Shown here: one piece after another, positions 28,365-38,535 of the stretch
Layout of the letters: every line of letters begins with the position of its first letter
Position numbering within the stretch: the first letter of the stretch is position 1
The notes under the pieces: generated by a model
What the model saw: the letters and a program-made list of their open reading frames with translations, nothing else
Database searches by the model: none
What the model was told of the DNA's origin: nothing
NCBI RefSeq assembly: GCF_965196975.1
Contig: NZ_OZ239981.1
Span: forward strand, 1,178,001-1,242,000
Reading direction: 5' to 3'
Length of the DNA stretch: 64,000 bases
Source of the DNA: Endozoicomonas sp965196975
GTDB taxonomy: Bacteria; Pseudomonadota; Gammaproteobacteria; Pseudomonadales; Endozoicomonadaceae
Made by a program: the position numbers and the translations under genes

Positions 28365-28574
28365 ATATTATTTCAGTTGCTCACGTATGTTATCGGATAG
28401 CCCTATAAACAATATCTTCTGTATTAGATTTTCCGTAATAAAAGAGTATGCCAAGGTTATTCTCCTTCAATATCCTTGGCTGTCAGCACTAAAGTAGCTT
28501 CGGCTCAATGACTTATTCATTAATAGCCATTCTCTTTATTTAAGCATGCTCTGCAGTGTGAATAATCAAGAAAA

Positions 28575-28835
28575 TTAATGGAAGCTATACTCACTGTTAA
28601 ACTGGCAGTTCATTTGAAATATGATTTTTTCAACGGCGCAACAGAAATCAAAGTGGGCATGAATCAGGGTGCTGTCGTTAATTCGACTGGTTTCGCAGAT
28701 GATTTTGCAAGGATCGGTTTCAATCTTGTGGGCAAGAAACCGCAGTTTCTGGAACTGGTCCATAGCTTCTTTCAGTCCTGCTGCCCTGATGTCCATTTCC
28801 ACTCTAGTGTCGTTTAAGTTGGTCACACTGGTCAC
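28575..28835 (-). CDS. Small hypothetical protein
   Basis: 86 residues starting at a GTG with GGAG about eight bases upstream. The sequence (RVEMDIRAAGLKEAMDQFQKLRFLAHKIE, then STLIHAHFDFCCAVEKIIFQMNCQF) has a predicted helix and two beta-like hydrophobic strands and is rich in cysteine. I know no family. The overlapping plus-strand frame (28578-28817) is a weaker candidate. The GCCAAGG/CCTTGGC inverted repeat at 28450-28480 lies downstream and might act in termination. Confidence 0.45.
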   Translation of the reverse strand: MTSVTNLNDTRVEMDIRAAGLKEAMDQFQKLRFLAHKIETDPCKIICETSRINDSTLIHAHFDFCCAVEKIIFQMNCQFNSEYSFH

Positions 28836-29041
28836 GGCTGAAACTCCATTAGTAATGTTTATTTGTTGAAGCGACCCTGCTTGAGGTAGCCTGATGAGGG
28901 CTGTCTCAAATATACCTGTAGTTCGTGGTTGGAAAATGGATCTGGATCAATAATTTTCGTAAAACAACATTTGTTAACATGTTGTATACGGTCTTATTGC
29001 GTATATTTTCGCATTTAACGGTTAGTCTCGGGGGAATCAGT

Positions 29042-29581
29042 ATGCTGAATCTTGAAAGTACGGTGTTGGTGGTAGTGGATGTTCAGGGAAAACTAGCCAC
29101 TCTGATGCATGAACATGAACAACTGTCTCATAACATTGTGACCATGGTGAAAGGAGCCAAACTACTCAATCTACCAATTATCTGGTTGGAACAAATACCT
29201 GAGAAGCTGGGGCCGAGTATTCCTGAACTGGCTAAGGAATTATTGGATTTCAGTCCTGTCAAAAAATCATCGTTCAGTGCCTGTGGTGAGCCTGATTTTA
29301 TGTCCGCACTGGAAAAGACGGGATGTCGACAGGTGTTGTTAACCGGAATAGAGACTCATATTTGTGTGTACCAGACGGCGATGGATCTTCTGGCAGGAGG
29401 CTATGAGGTGGAGGTTCTGGTTGATGCAGTTTCATCAAGAACCATTCAAAATAAAGAGGTAGCTCTTGATAAAATGTCAGCGCTGGGGGCCGATCTGACG
29501 ACCGTTGAAATGGCATTGTTTGAATTAATGAAGTCTGCCGAAGCGCCACAGTTCCGTGATATTGCCAAACTGATTAAATAA
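29042..29581 (+). CDS. Isochorismatase-family cysteine hydrolase
   Basis: 179 residues from the ATG at 29042, preferred because GGGGGAAT lies just upstream; the frame extends to 28925 without a good site. The catalytic triad of the family is visible: Asp13 (VVVDVQGKL), Lys75 (KKSSFSACG) and Cys108 (TGIETHICVYQTAMDLL). It is closest to the YcaC-like stand-alone hydrolases, whose substrates are mostly unknown. It converges with the YjiH-like gene; a weak imperfect hairpin lies between them (29593-29610). Confidence 0.9.
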   Translation: MLNLESTVLVVVDVQGKLATLMHEHEQLSHNIVTMVKGAKLLNLPIIWLEQIPEKLGPSIPELAKELLDFSPVKKSSFSACGEPDFMSALEKTGCRQVLLTGIETHICVYQTAMDLLAGGYEVEVLVDAVSSRTIQNKEVALDKMSALGADLTTVEMALFELMKSAEAPQFRDIAKLIK

Positions 29582-29592
29582 TTTGGGTACGG

Positions 29593-29619
29593 GCCCCAGA
29601 TTCCTGAGGCTCCGTTTTC
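29593..29619 (+). terminator. Possible weak terminator
   Basis: GCCCCAG and CTGAGGC form a 7-bp stem with one mismatch and an ATTC loop, followed by TCCGTTTTC. It sits 12 bases after the isochorismatase-like gene. Confidence 0.35.
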
Positions 29620-29623
29620 TATG

Positions 29624-30994
29624 TTAGAAGATAAGATGGGCAATGGCTGCGATCACGGGCAGTGTGACCAGCGTTCTCAGAATAAAAATAATAAATAGCT
29701 CAAAGAGCGTTACCGGAATCTTGCTTCCCAGTAGCAAAGCACCGACTTCAGACAGATAAATCAGCTGGGTCAGAGATAATGCGGCAATAACAAACCGGGT
29801 CATATCATTATCAATGGATGCCGCCAGAATAGAAGGCACAAACATATCGGTGAAGCCAACCATCATGGTTGTGGATGCAGTCTGGGCTTCAGGGATTTGC
29901 AACCACTCAAGCAATGGCAGAAAAGGCATTCCCAGAATCTGAAAGAGCGGCGTGTGTTCTGCAATCATCAGAGCAATGGTCCCGATCCCCATAACCACCG
30001 GTAGCACACCAAAGACCATATCAATGGCATTCTTACCGCCATCCTGAACCACTTTCATTGGGTTGGTGATCTTTGCCGCTTTTTCCAATGCCTGCTCTAA
30101 TCCCCATGCAAAAGCACTGATACCTTCGGGAATAATTTCATCATCATCACTGCGGGTCTTACCACAAATGAAAACGTTTTTTTTCCGGGACAGTGGAGGC
30201 AGTTTTGGAACAATGAATGCTGCTACCAGTCCGGCAAAGCAGACCGTCAGGTAGAACTGGGTAAACATATGATCCAGGCCAACCTGGGCAATGACGACCA
30301 GCGAGAAAGTAATTGAAACCACTGAGAATGTGGTACCAATAACTGCAGCTTCACGCTGAGTGTAATAGGACGTTTCATACTGTTTGCTGGTCATCAGGAT
30401 GCCAACGCTGCCATCACCGAGCCATGAGGCTATACAGTCAATAGCAGACCGGCCAGGAAGATTAAATACGGGACGCATGATGCGTGTCATCAGAGTGCCC
30501 AATAGTTCCAGCAAGCCAAAGTTCATCAATAATGGCAGTAACAATCCCGCAAAGATAAAGACTGAAAACAGAGTTGGCATCAGGTCGTTTAAGACCATAC
30601 CACCGGTGGCACCAGACCAGACAGCCTCTGGACCAACCTTGAAGAAGCTGAAAAGAACAAAGATCATTCCCGCAACTCTTACCAGACACCAGATTGGCGT
30701 AATATCAAACAGGGATGATAGAAACGGGCGTGTCATTATCAAACGTGGCTGAAATACTTTGGTGATGATGGTCATCAATCCGGTAAAGCTCACAATGAGG
30801 GTAACGATTGCGGTCAGTTGTTCTTTGAGAAGCGCTTTTAAACCTCCGGCCAAAAGAGCAACAGGGATAGTAAACTCACCGTTAAGGCTGACTGGAGTGA
30901 CAAATAGCAACAGGCCAACCAGGGATGGAATTATAAAAGTTAACCAGTTACGCAGGCTGGTCTGTCTCTTTTTAACGGCTGTAAACTGCTTCAT
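29624..30994 (-). CDS. YjiH-family nucleoside-recognition membrane protein
   Basis: About 456 residues, started at the ATG at 30994 (AAGG upstream); an earlier in-frame start at 31015 adds seven residues. It is a polytopic inner-membrane protein with roughly ten helices and two Gate (nucleoside recognition) regions: GATGGMVLNDLMPTLFSVFIFAGLLLPLLMNFG and the later FGVLPVVMGIGTIALMIAEHTPLFQILG. SWLGDGSVGILMTSKQYE is characteristic of YjiH-type proteins. The transported substrate is unknown. There is no adjacent enzyme that suggests one. Confidence 0.85.
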   Translation of the reverse strand: MKQFTAVKKRQTSLRNWLTFIIPSLVGLLLFVTPVSLNGEFTIPVALLAGGLKALLKEQLTAIVTLIVSFTGLMTIITKVFQPRLIMTRPFLSSLFDITPIWCLVRVAGMIFVLFSFFKVGPEAVWSGATGGMVLNDLMPTLFSVFIFAGLLLPLLMNFGLLELLGTLMTRIMRPVFNLPGRSAIDCIASWLGDGSVGILMTSKQYETSYYTQREAAVIGTTFSVVSITFSLVVIAQVGLDHMFTQFYLTVCFAGLVAAFIVPKLPPLSRKKNVFICGKTRSDDDEIIPEGISAFAWGLEQALEKAAKITNPMKVVQDGGKNAIDMVFGVLPVVMGIGTIALMIAEHTPLFQILGMPFLPLLEWLQIPEAQTASTTMMVGFTDMFVPSILAASIDNDMTRFVIAALSLTQLIYLSEVGALLLGSKIPVTLFELFIIFILRTLVTLPVIAAIAHLIF

Positions 30995-31233
30995 AACAAG
31001 CCTTGGGCTCCTCAAACTCAGCCATGCACAAAAGTATGATTCAAAAAATCCAAATTTCCTGTCTGGTTAATAAAAGAATCAGGAAATGTCGGTAATTATC
31101 TATCGTTGTCAGTACATCTCACGGTCAGTAAGTTTGACAGCGGGTCAATGTATTCTGTTCGGGTTGATTATGCATTATTTCTAAATAAATATTAACTTAC
31201 CATCCCGGAAAAGACGTATCTTATTGATTTTTT

Positions 31234-32832
31234 GTAACTATTCAGCACCCAGCAAAGGCGTATTGTTGTAATTTCGAACCGCTTTAAGAAGCGCCTGAAA
31301 TATGTTCAACCCCTGCTTTTTAGCAGATGATAAATAGCTTCGGATTCGGGTAAACATGGTACCTCCGTCTTCGCTTCTGAAGCAGCCTGAGATCTTCTGC
31401 TTAAGTTTGGCCATCCTGGCATCACGTTCACTGCCATTGTTATCGAAGGGAATTGAAAAGTCCGACATGAAGCGCAACGTTTCAACCTTAAACTCAATAA
31501 GCCTTTTGAACAGGTTGTAGGCCTTGGTATTCCTGACCTTCTTACGTCCAAGCACCTGTCGTTGTTTTTCCATATAAGCGGTTTCCTTCGTGAGAGCCCT
31601 TTGAAGGATTTGGTCGTATATCGTCTCAATGCGAAGCTGTATTGCACCAGGCATTTGAGTCAGACCGGCTGCTTTGTATTTCTTGCAGAAGTGCCAGGAG
31701 AGCGTAAGCAATTTCATCAGCCGCAGAGCCAGCTTATTCGCATCCCTATCGACAACTCCCTGAAGCTCTCTCAGATGATGGGCATTACAAAGCACATGCA
31801 CTGCCGCATAGGCAAAGTAGGACTTCCAATGATCGTGAACCAGAATGCCTGCAAAAGTCAGCAGGATGCCCATTGCATCCATTGCTTCACAACCTCGCCT
31901 TTCTGAGAGGTAGTAAAGCGTCCATTGGTCATCTCGCATAATGTGTAACCACCACAGTGAACCGTCAACCCGCATGCCAGTTTCATCCGCTCCTGCAACC
32001 GGACTTTCTTGTAAAGCATCGCGGATACTCTGCTCAGTAGAGGCCAGGTTCTCATGGGTATAGGCAACAAAATTGGCAACAGAGCCTGCGCTGACACTCA
32101 TGCAATAAATAGTATTGAAATACTCAGACACCCGGTGATATGGGATGAAGTGATACTGGTTTAAATGAACAGCCATTGCCTGAGTCACTTCTCCGTATTG
32201 AGCAGCGGCTTTCACTCCTTGGGGAAACTCAGCGGTGTTCCGTTTACCACAAGGACATACTTTAACGTCTGCCCAGTACGCGGTAACTTCAAATTCTCCG
32301 GGTCTACCTGGATCAAAAACCTGTCGCTCAATGTATTTGGTGGGTTTAATATCGATAAGCGAAGACTGGCAACAGCAACATTTTTCAACCTTCAGATGCC
32401 TGACATAATCGGGTAAGGCGACACGTCTCAAACAAGAGCCTTGATGACCTTTCTGGCCACCTGGTTTATTGCCTGAAGATGGTCTAAGGCTTTTGGGGTT
32501 CGGTGTTTCCTGTGAGGAGCAGGGGGCTTCTTTGGAAGATGTATCACCTTTATCACTCCCTTTTTTACTGGGCTTTTGATAACCATCTGACGATGGTGGC
32601 TTACTACTGTTTTGACTGTTTTTATTAACCCTTTCTTCCAGTTCGCTGCAACGTTCCCGTAAAAGCGCATTCTCGGTCCGAAGCTCTTCATTCTCTTTAA
32701 GGAGAGCTTCGGTAAACGGAGTAGCTGGGAAGTCTGGTTCCATACTGGAGATTTGTTAGAAAAATTGAGTATAAGATGATGGTCGAAAAATCAGAAAATT
32801 CCAGATTTATATGAAGGGTGCTGAATAGTTAC
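31234..32832 (-). mobile_element. IS66-family element (ISBst12 type), copy 2
   Basis: The same 1,599-bp element as copy 1, inverted. Perfect 17-bp terminal repeats, and a perfect 8-bp target duplication GATTTTTT at 31226-31233 and 32833-32840. It inserted in the intergenic space between the YjiH-like gene and gcvT. Confidence 0.95.
31238..32743 (-). CDS. IS66-family transposase, copy 2
   Basis: 501 residues, identical in protein sequence to the transposase at 5370-6875, with the same DDE residues (Asp253, Asp304, Glu439) and cysteine-rich region. The intact frame and matched target duplication suggest a competent, recent insertion. Confidence 0.95.
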   Translation of the reverse strand: MEPDFPATPFTEALLKENEELRTENALLRERCSELEERVNKNSQNSSKPPSSDGYQKPSKKGSDKGDTSSKEAPCSSQETPNPKSLRPSSGNKPGGQKGHQGSCLRRVALPDYVRHLKVEKCCCCQSSLIDIKPTKYIERQVFDPGRPGEFEVTAYWADVKVCPCGKRNTAEFPQGVKAAAQYGEVTQAMAVHLNQYHFIPYHRVSEYFNTIYCMSVSAGSVANFVAYTHENLASTEQSIRDALQESPVAGADETGMRVDGSLWWLHIMRDDQWTLYYLSERRGCEAMDAMGILLTFAGILVHDHWKSYFAYAAVHVLCNAHHLRELQGVVDRDANKLALRLMKLLTLSWHFCKKYKAAGLTQMPGAIQLRIETIYDQILQRALTKETAYMEKQRQVLGRKKVRNTKAYNLFKRLIEFKVETLRFMSDFSIPFDNNGSERDARMAKLKQKISGCFRSEDGGTMFTRIRSYLSSAKKQGLNIFQALLKAVRNYNNTPLLGAE

Positions 32833-33064
32833 GATTTTTTATTAAATTCACATGTTTCAATAGTTGGTGCTCAGAGACAGAGCATGGCTTGGTGATCGTT
32901 GGAAAATCTCAACGCTTTCCGGTTACGACTTTAGGGACATGGTAATGAGTTGATAAACACTGTGGGTAGAGCGGCAGGTCCCTAATGGATTGACAAAAAG
33001 AGGGAGACTGTTGGCTTCTCTATATCAGCCAGCAGTCAATATGAAATTGAGGTTGAAATCGATG

Positions 33065-34195
33065 TTAGCCGCGGTAATAGCGCTGCTCGATAAACGGCAT
33101 TTTACTGACCGTCATTGGCAGCTTTTTACCCCGGACCAGGGCGTATACTTCTGTACCCAGTGTCGCATAATCGGCATTGATCAGAGCCATGGCAACCGGA
33201 GCTTCAACGGAAGGTCCGAAGGTTCCAGAGGTTACTCGCCCTATACTCCGTCCTTGCTCATCAACCAGATCTGCGCCTTCACGAACCGGTGCTCTGCTGC
33301 TTCCAATAAGACCGATACGTTTGGTTCCAACCTGCTTGGTTTCAATTTGCTTCAGAATGTTCTCTGCCCCGGGGAAGCCACCAGCACGCTCACCATCATG
33401 GCGACGATTTTTGCTGATTGCCCATATCAGACTTGCTTCAACTGGCGTTGTATTCACATCAATATCATGGCCATAGAGGCAGAGGCCTGACTCCAGACGA
33501 AGGGAATCTCTGGCGCCCAGGCCGATGAGCTCCACTTCCGGATGATCGAGCAGCAGCCGGGTGATACGTTCAGCCTCACTCTCAGGGATAGATATTTCAA
33601 AACCATCTTCCCCGGTGTAACCAGAACGACTGATAAAGCAGGGAACGCCATCAATGGAGAGCTGGCGTGAGTCCATAAAGACCATATCCGCGACCTCTGG
33701 AATCAGTCTCTGCATGACATCTGCTGCCATAGGGCCCTGAATGGCAATAAGTGCACGGTCGTTTAATCGTTCAAGTGTCACGCCTTCCGGTAGATGGGCT
33801 TGCAGGTGCTGAGTATCCTGCTCTTTGCAGGCCGCATTGACCACCAGGTAAAGGCAGTCATCGTAGCGAGTGACCATCAGGTCATCGAGAATGCCGCCGG
33901 CTTCATTGGTAAACAGGGCGTAACGCTGCTTTCCAACAGGAAGGTCAACAATATCAACCGGCACCAGTGACTCTAGAAAGCGGTCTGCTCCAACACCAGA
34001 AAGTCTCAACTGCCCCATATGGGAAACATCAAAAACACCGGCTTTATTTCGGGTGTGAAGGTGCTCAGTTTTGACACCGGATGGGTACTGCACAGGCATC
34101 TCATAACCGGCAAAAGGCACCATTTTGGCGCCCTGAGCCAGATGAAGGTTGTATAAAGGTGTTTTTTTAAGGCTTTCAGCAGACGCTTCAGACAT
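33065..34195 (-). CDS. gcvT: Glycine cleavage system T protein (aminomethyltransferase)
   Basis: 376 residues from the ATG at 34195 (GGAG upstream), near the usual length of GcvT; the frame extends to 34252 but those residues look non-coding. It transfers the methylene group from the H-protein-bound aminomethyl arm to tetrahydrofolate, releasing ammonia. Typical segments are KMVPFAGYEMPVQYPSGVKTEHLHTRNKAGVFDVSHMGQ, IAIQGPMAADVMQ, SRSGYTGEDGFEI and IGLGARDSLRLESGLCLYG. gcvH and gcvP are not adjacent in the window. An inverted repeat GAGAGC/GCTCTC (34216-34250) lies just upstream, but I do not see the glycine riboswitch consensus. Confidence 0.95.
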   Translation of the reverse strand: MSEASAESLKKTPLYNLHLAQGAKMVPFAGYEMPVQYPSGVKTEHLHTRNKAGVFDVSHMGQLRLSGVGADRFLESLVPVDIVDLPVGKQRYALFTNEAGGILDDLMVTRYDDCLYLVVNAACKEQDTQHLQAHLPEGVTLERLNDRALIAIQGPMAADVMQRLIPEVADMVFMDSRQLSIDGVPCFISRSGYTGEDGFEISIPESEAERITRLLLDHPEVELIGLGARDSLRLESGLCLYGHDIDVNTTPVEASLIWAISKNRRHDGERAGGFPGAENILKQIETKQVGTKRIGLIGSSRAPVREGADLVDEQGRSIGRVTSGTFGPSVEAPVAMALINADYATLGTEVYALVRGKKLPMTVSKMPFIEQRYYRG

Positions 34196-37100
34196 CCGTC
34201 GTCTCCATTTCTCGAGAGAGCATATCCTCCAGAAGTCCGAGAAGGCTCTCAACTATTAGGTTTACAGGCTTGTTGTTCTAGTCGTTTCTTTTTGGCCATT
34301 TATCTGGCAATAAATTACACAGCAACATTTCATCTTTCATGACTGCTGTCAAGATTTGTTCAGTTGTGTGGGAAATCGACTCGGTTAAAAAACGAATGCT
34401 GAGAGTCCGTGTTTTCTATGACTTATTCACCATGATCAAGATTATTGTTATTGATCAAGTTGTTAAGAATATCGGAATCATTACTGCCCAAGGTAAACAG
34501 ATCTACATCTTTAAAGGTGACCCGTTTGGTGACATCCCCATCGGCCTCCGGGCGAATCTCCATAATGGTATCACTGCCACTGGCAACAAAGTGGAAGTGC
34601 TGATCCAGGCTGTCGCTAGCATCCACCAGTATGTCGTCCAGCTTCAACAGGTCGCCCTCATTCGTGTTGAAATCAGTAATAATCAGGTCAGCATAGTTCT
34701 GAATGTTACCATTGATGTTGAAATCAAAGGTATCAGCACCACGACCACCGGTAGCAGTGACATCATCGTGATTGATGACAAAGAAGTCATCACCGACATC
34801 ACCAATCAGTGTTTTAAGGGTGTTCCCCGATTCATGACTGAAGCCTGCTACTCGATCACTGATCGTATCAATCGTGTTTCCTGCATTGTCACCAAGACTA
34901 TTGCCTGTATAACTAAATAACAGTTGCTCATCACCGCCGACTTGGCTCCCATCAAAAGTAATGCTTGCTTCCTGGCCGCTGACTGTAATATTGGTGATTA
35001 CCCGATCAACACCGTCCACTTTAACCGCAAACTCTGTATTAGCGGGAACTCCGGAAATTGCTTCAGAAAAGCCCAGTACCAGTTCATTGCCAGAGACCAG
35101 AGAAGAGCTGAGATTAGGAGCGCTCAGGTCAGATTGAGTCACTGAACCTGAAACCAGAGCATCGGTAGTTGCAGTATTGCCCGCCAGATCTTTGATAAAT
35201 CCGGCAGCAATATCTATCTGATCATTACTGTAATCACCTCCAGAGTTACTCTCGATATCAACGCCTTTGGCAGCAGCCAGTTCAATACTGATCCGCGTGT
35301 TATTGACCACTTTTGCAGAAAGGACATCATCTTTAGTGAAACTAAGGGCCAGAGATCCATTGACGTCATAACTCAATTTGCTCCAGTCAAGAATAAGCCT
35401 GAGCTCTGTACTCTCGGCAGAGGCGTTGGCACTGAGGATATCATTGAAGCCAGTTCCATTGAGGATAAGAACATCTGCATCAGGATCGTATTGTGCAGAC
35501 GTAATAGTTGATGCAGGGTTAGTGGTGTCAATGTGGATCTCTTTAGACCCAGCCATGATGGCTTCGCTGCTTAACCCATTCATTGCCGTACTGGATACAT
35601 CAACCGTTCCACTATTTGGACCGCCATCGCCGTAGAAACGGCCACCATTGGTATTAATTGTGGTTACATTCAGACTATTAACGGAGTCTCCAGCCTGAAT
35701 GGTATAGGAGAAATTAAATACCCGGGCTTTTGTGTCGTCCGATTCAACCAGAGTGGCAGTTTGGCCATTATTGAGTGTTAATGTTGGAGTACCGCCTGAT
35801 GTATCCACAATCACTTTCTGATTAAAGCTGACCGCTATATTGATGACATCACCGGCTTTGTAGATACCGTTTGCAGTGGTTGAAGATATCGCATCCAACT
35901 CAGCCAGATTGGCACTGTCCGTTCTGCGGTATAAGCTGAACTTAAGATCCTGATCAGCAAGCTCCAGAGTTGAGTTATTACCTGCTGAGTCAATAAGCCA
36001 GCCCTGGTCAATGCGGATGTTCATATCTTGGGAGAATGATTGTTCGCCATTCCAATTGGCAAAATAGCTGAACCCTTCCCAGTCTTGAAAGCGCTCATAC
36101 CCCTCTGTTGTTAACTTAAGCGTTGCCCGGGTTGAAATGTTGCCATGCTTGCTGAAAAAGTCGATGTCGTTTTGATTGAAGAAATAACTGGTTGGATTGC
36201 CATAGTCATCCGTGCCACTGATGGCCAGTTTTGACCAGTCAATGTCATAGGTATTGGTTAATGACTCGCTCAGATTTCCGGGCCATACCTGGCTGGAATC
36301 AAACTCAAAATAGCCAGCCCAGAAGAAGAAGTTGGTGATTGAAAAGCTCGGAGCTGATGTATCCACAGTGATATCTGCCTGACTGGCCAGTGAAGCACCA
36401 TTGCTTCCAGTTGGAAGGCTGGCGGCATTCAGATCATTACCTGAGAGATCCTGTATAGTTGCCCCTGTCAGTGAAAGACTGGAAACATCCAGGTCAGAGA
36501 CATTATGGCCAACAGGAATAGTGTAATTGAACACCAGCTTGTCAGATCCGGAACCACTGGCATAGGTTGCCTGACCACCTGTATTCAGATTCAAGGCAGG
36601 GGAGCCGGTTACATTAACGGCTTCACTGATGGTCATTTCTATTTGAATCACTTTTCCGGCGTTGTAGTCTCCATCCGCGGTCAAACTTCGGATTTGCTGG
36701 ATATCTGGAGCATTCACATCGATAGTGCCTGTACTGGTCTGAGCAAGGGCATCATTACTGCTCAAGGCAGGCAGGGTGGTAACCAGTGAATTTCCTGCAG
36801 CATCAAAAATCATGGTGCCTGACGGAATGGAGAGTGCACTGGCGGTGCTGTAATTCAGGTTGCTGCTGTTTTCACTGTTACTATTACCAACGGTGTAAAT
36901 GAACTTTAAGGTATTGCTTCCTGCTCCGCTGTCATACAAAGCAGTAGCACCATTATCCAGTGCAAGGCTGGGTCTGGTCTGATTATCTGCAAGGTTAACA
37001 CCACTGATATTAACGACTTCACTGAGTTCAACCAGAATAGCTACTTCATCGCCCGGTTTGTAATTTCCAGATTCTTCCAGACGTACCTGCAATACGGTTG

Positions 37101-37574
37101 GTGCAGCGATGTCAGAATAATCCAGTGTCAAGTCGGAGGTACTCACGGTGTTCTCATTTCCTGCGAGGTCTCTCAGAAACCCTGCCTGAATATCAATACC
37201 GTCTTCAGCACCTTTGTACCCAAAAACATTTTCAAGCTCTGACGCTTTATTGTCTGTCAGCTGAATGGTCAGAGTGTCCGAGCCAGCCAGACGTGTTGAA
37301 TTAATATCACTGGCTGAGATAGTCACATTCTGGGTTACCCCATCATCCTTGTCGATATCAATAACCAGTTTGCTCCAATCGAGTCTGGCAGTGATATCTG
37401 CAGTAGCGCTCTCACTGTTGTTCAATAGCTGGTCAAAGTTACTCCCTTGTAGCAATAACTGATTATTGTCTTCATCATAAGCAACACTGGTGATTGTTGT
37501 TGCAGGGGCTGATGTATCGACTACGATCTGGCTGTTTCCAGCAAGTGACTGGTTACTGTTTAGATTTGGTAGCC

Positions 37575-38535
37575 CTCCTTCATAGAGCTGAAAACCATCA
37601 AGCCCAGTAAATGAGTCACCATTATTATCGGTAATGTTAAGGCGATAGAAACGGTACTCTCCCGGATTATCTACCTCAAAGAACTTGTTTTCTCGGTTGC
37701 TCCAGTTGTTGACCACTGTTTCGGTATCTAGGGCTACGAAGTTAACCCCATCGTTACTGCCCTGCAAAGTCCAGGCCTTTGGCTCCCGACCCACACGAGC
37801 TTCAACAGCTTTTAGAGAGTATTGCAGGATCTGAATTGGGCTTTCCAGTTCTACCTGTAACCAACCTGTAGTTCCAGAAACTCCCCAGGAGCCTTGGCTG
37901 TCTGATGCATTGGCTGGCGTTGAATCAAAAGCTCTGTAGGGTTCAAAGCCAGTACCAGCATCTCCGCTTGCAGTGACAGCAATATTCTGCTCGGAAGAGG
38001 ATGACATTAATGGGATTAACCCATTAATGTCATATCCTAACTTGGTGGTTTCACCTGCTCCATTGATGAGGCTCGATGAGGTACCAGTGCCTTCATAGAG
38101 TTGGAAGCCATCCAGACCTGTATAAGTGTCACCGTTATTTCCAGTAATATTGATCCGGTAGTAAAGATAGTCTGCCCCTGTATCCAGAAAGTACTCTTTA
38201 GTTTCTCGATTTTGCCAGTCATTGACATTGTTTTGAGTGTCCAGAGTGACGAAGTTAGTGCCATCGTTGCTGGCTTCCAGAGTCCAGCTGGAAGGTGCTC
38301 TTCTATTCTGACTTTCAATGTTAGTGAGTGAGTATTTCCAGATCTCAGTTGAGCTAGTTAACTGGACTTGCAACCAAGCTGTAGAGCCACTGACAGCCCA
38401 GGAGCCTACGTTAGTGCTGGGATCGGCCACCGTGCTGTCAAATGCACGGAATGCAGCATAGCTGGCATTATGCTCGCCACTCGCCGTTATTACATAGCCT
38501 TGATCGCTTGCTGACGACAATTCTGGGATTAAACC
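37575..38535 (-). other. Tandem F5/8 type C (discoidin) domains in the truncated adhesin
   Basis: Two copies of about 150 residues. Each begins GLIP-(E/M)-(L/S)SS, contains AFDST, then a GSW(A/G)VSG(S/T)T segment, W(L)QV(Q/E)L, SWTL(E/Q)xSNDG, and ends GLDGFQLYEG. This is the coagulation factor 5/8 C-type fold, a galactose-binding-like sandwich. Both sit inside an Ig-like repeat, where the paralog at about 45690-46190 carries a different domain. Confidence 0.85.
38001..38033. repeat. Perfect 14-bp inverted repeat at a domain junction
   Basis: ATGACATTAATGGG and CCCATTAATGTCAT are exact reverse complements around an ATTAA loop. It lies inside the coding sequence at the start of the second F5/8C domain (GYDINGLIPLMSS). 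Confidence 0.9.

Noticed and set aside
34196..34340. Possible glycine riboswitch before gcvT
   Set aside because: A GAGAGC/GCTCTC inverted repeat exists, but the conserved aptamer core sequences are not visible.
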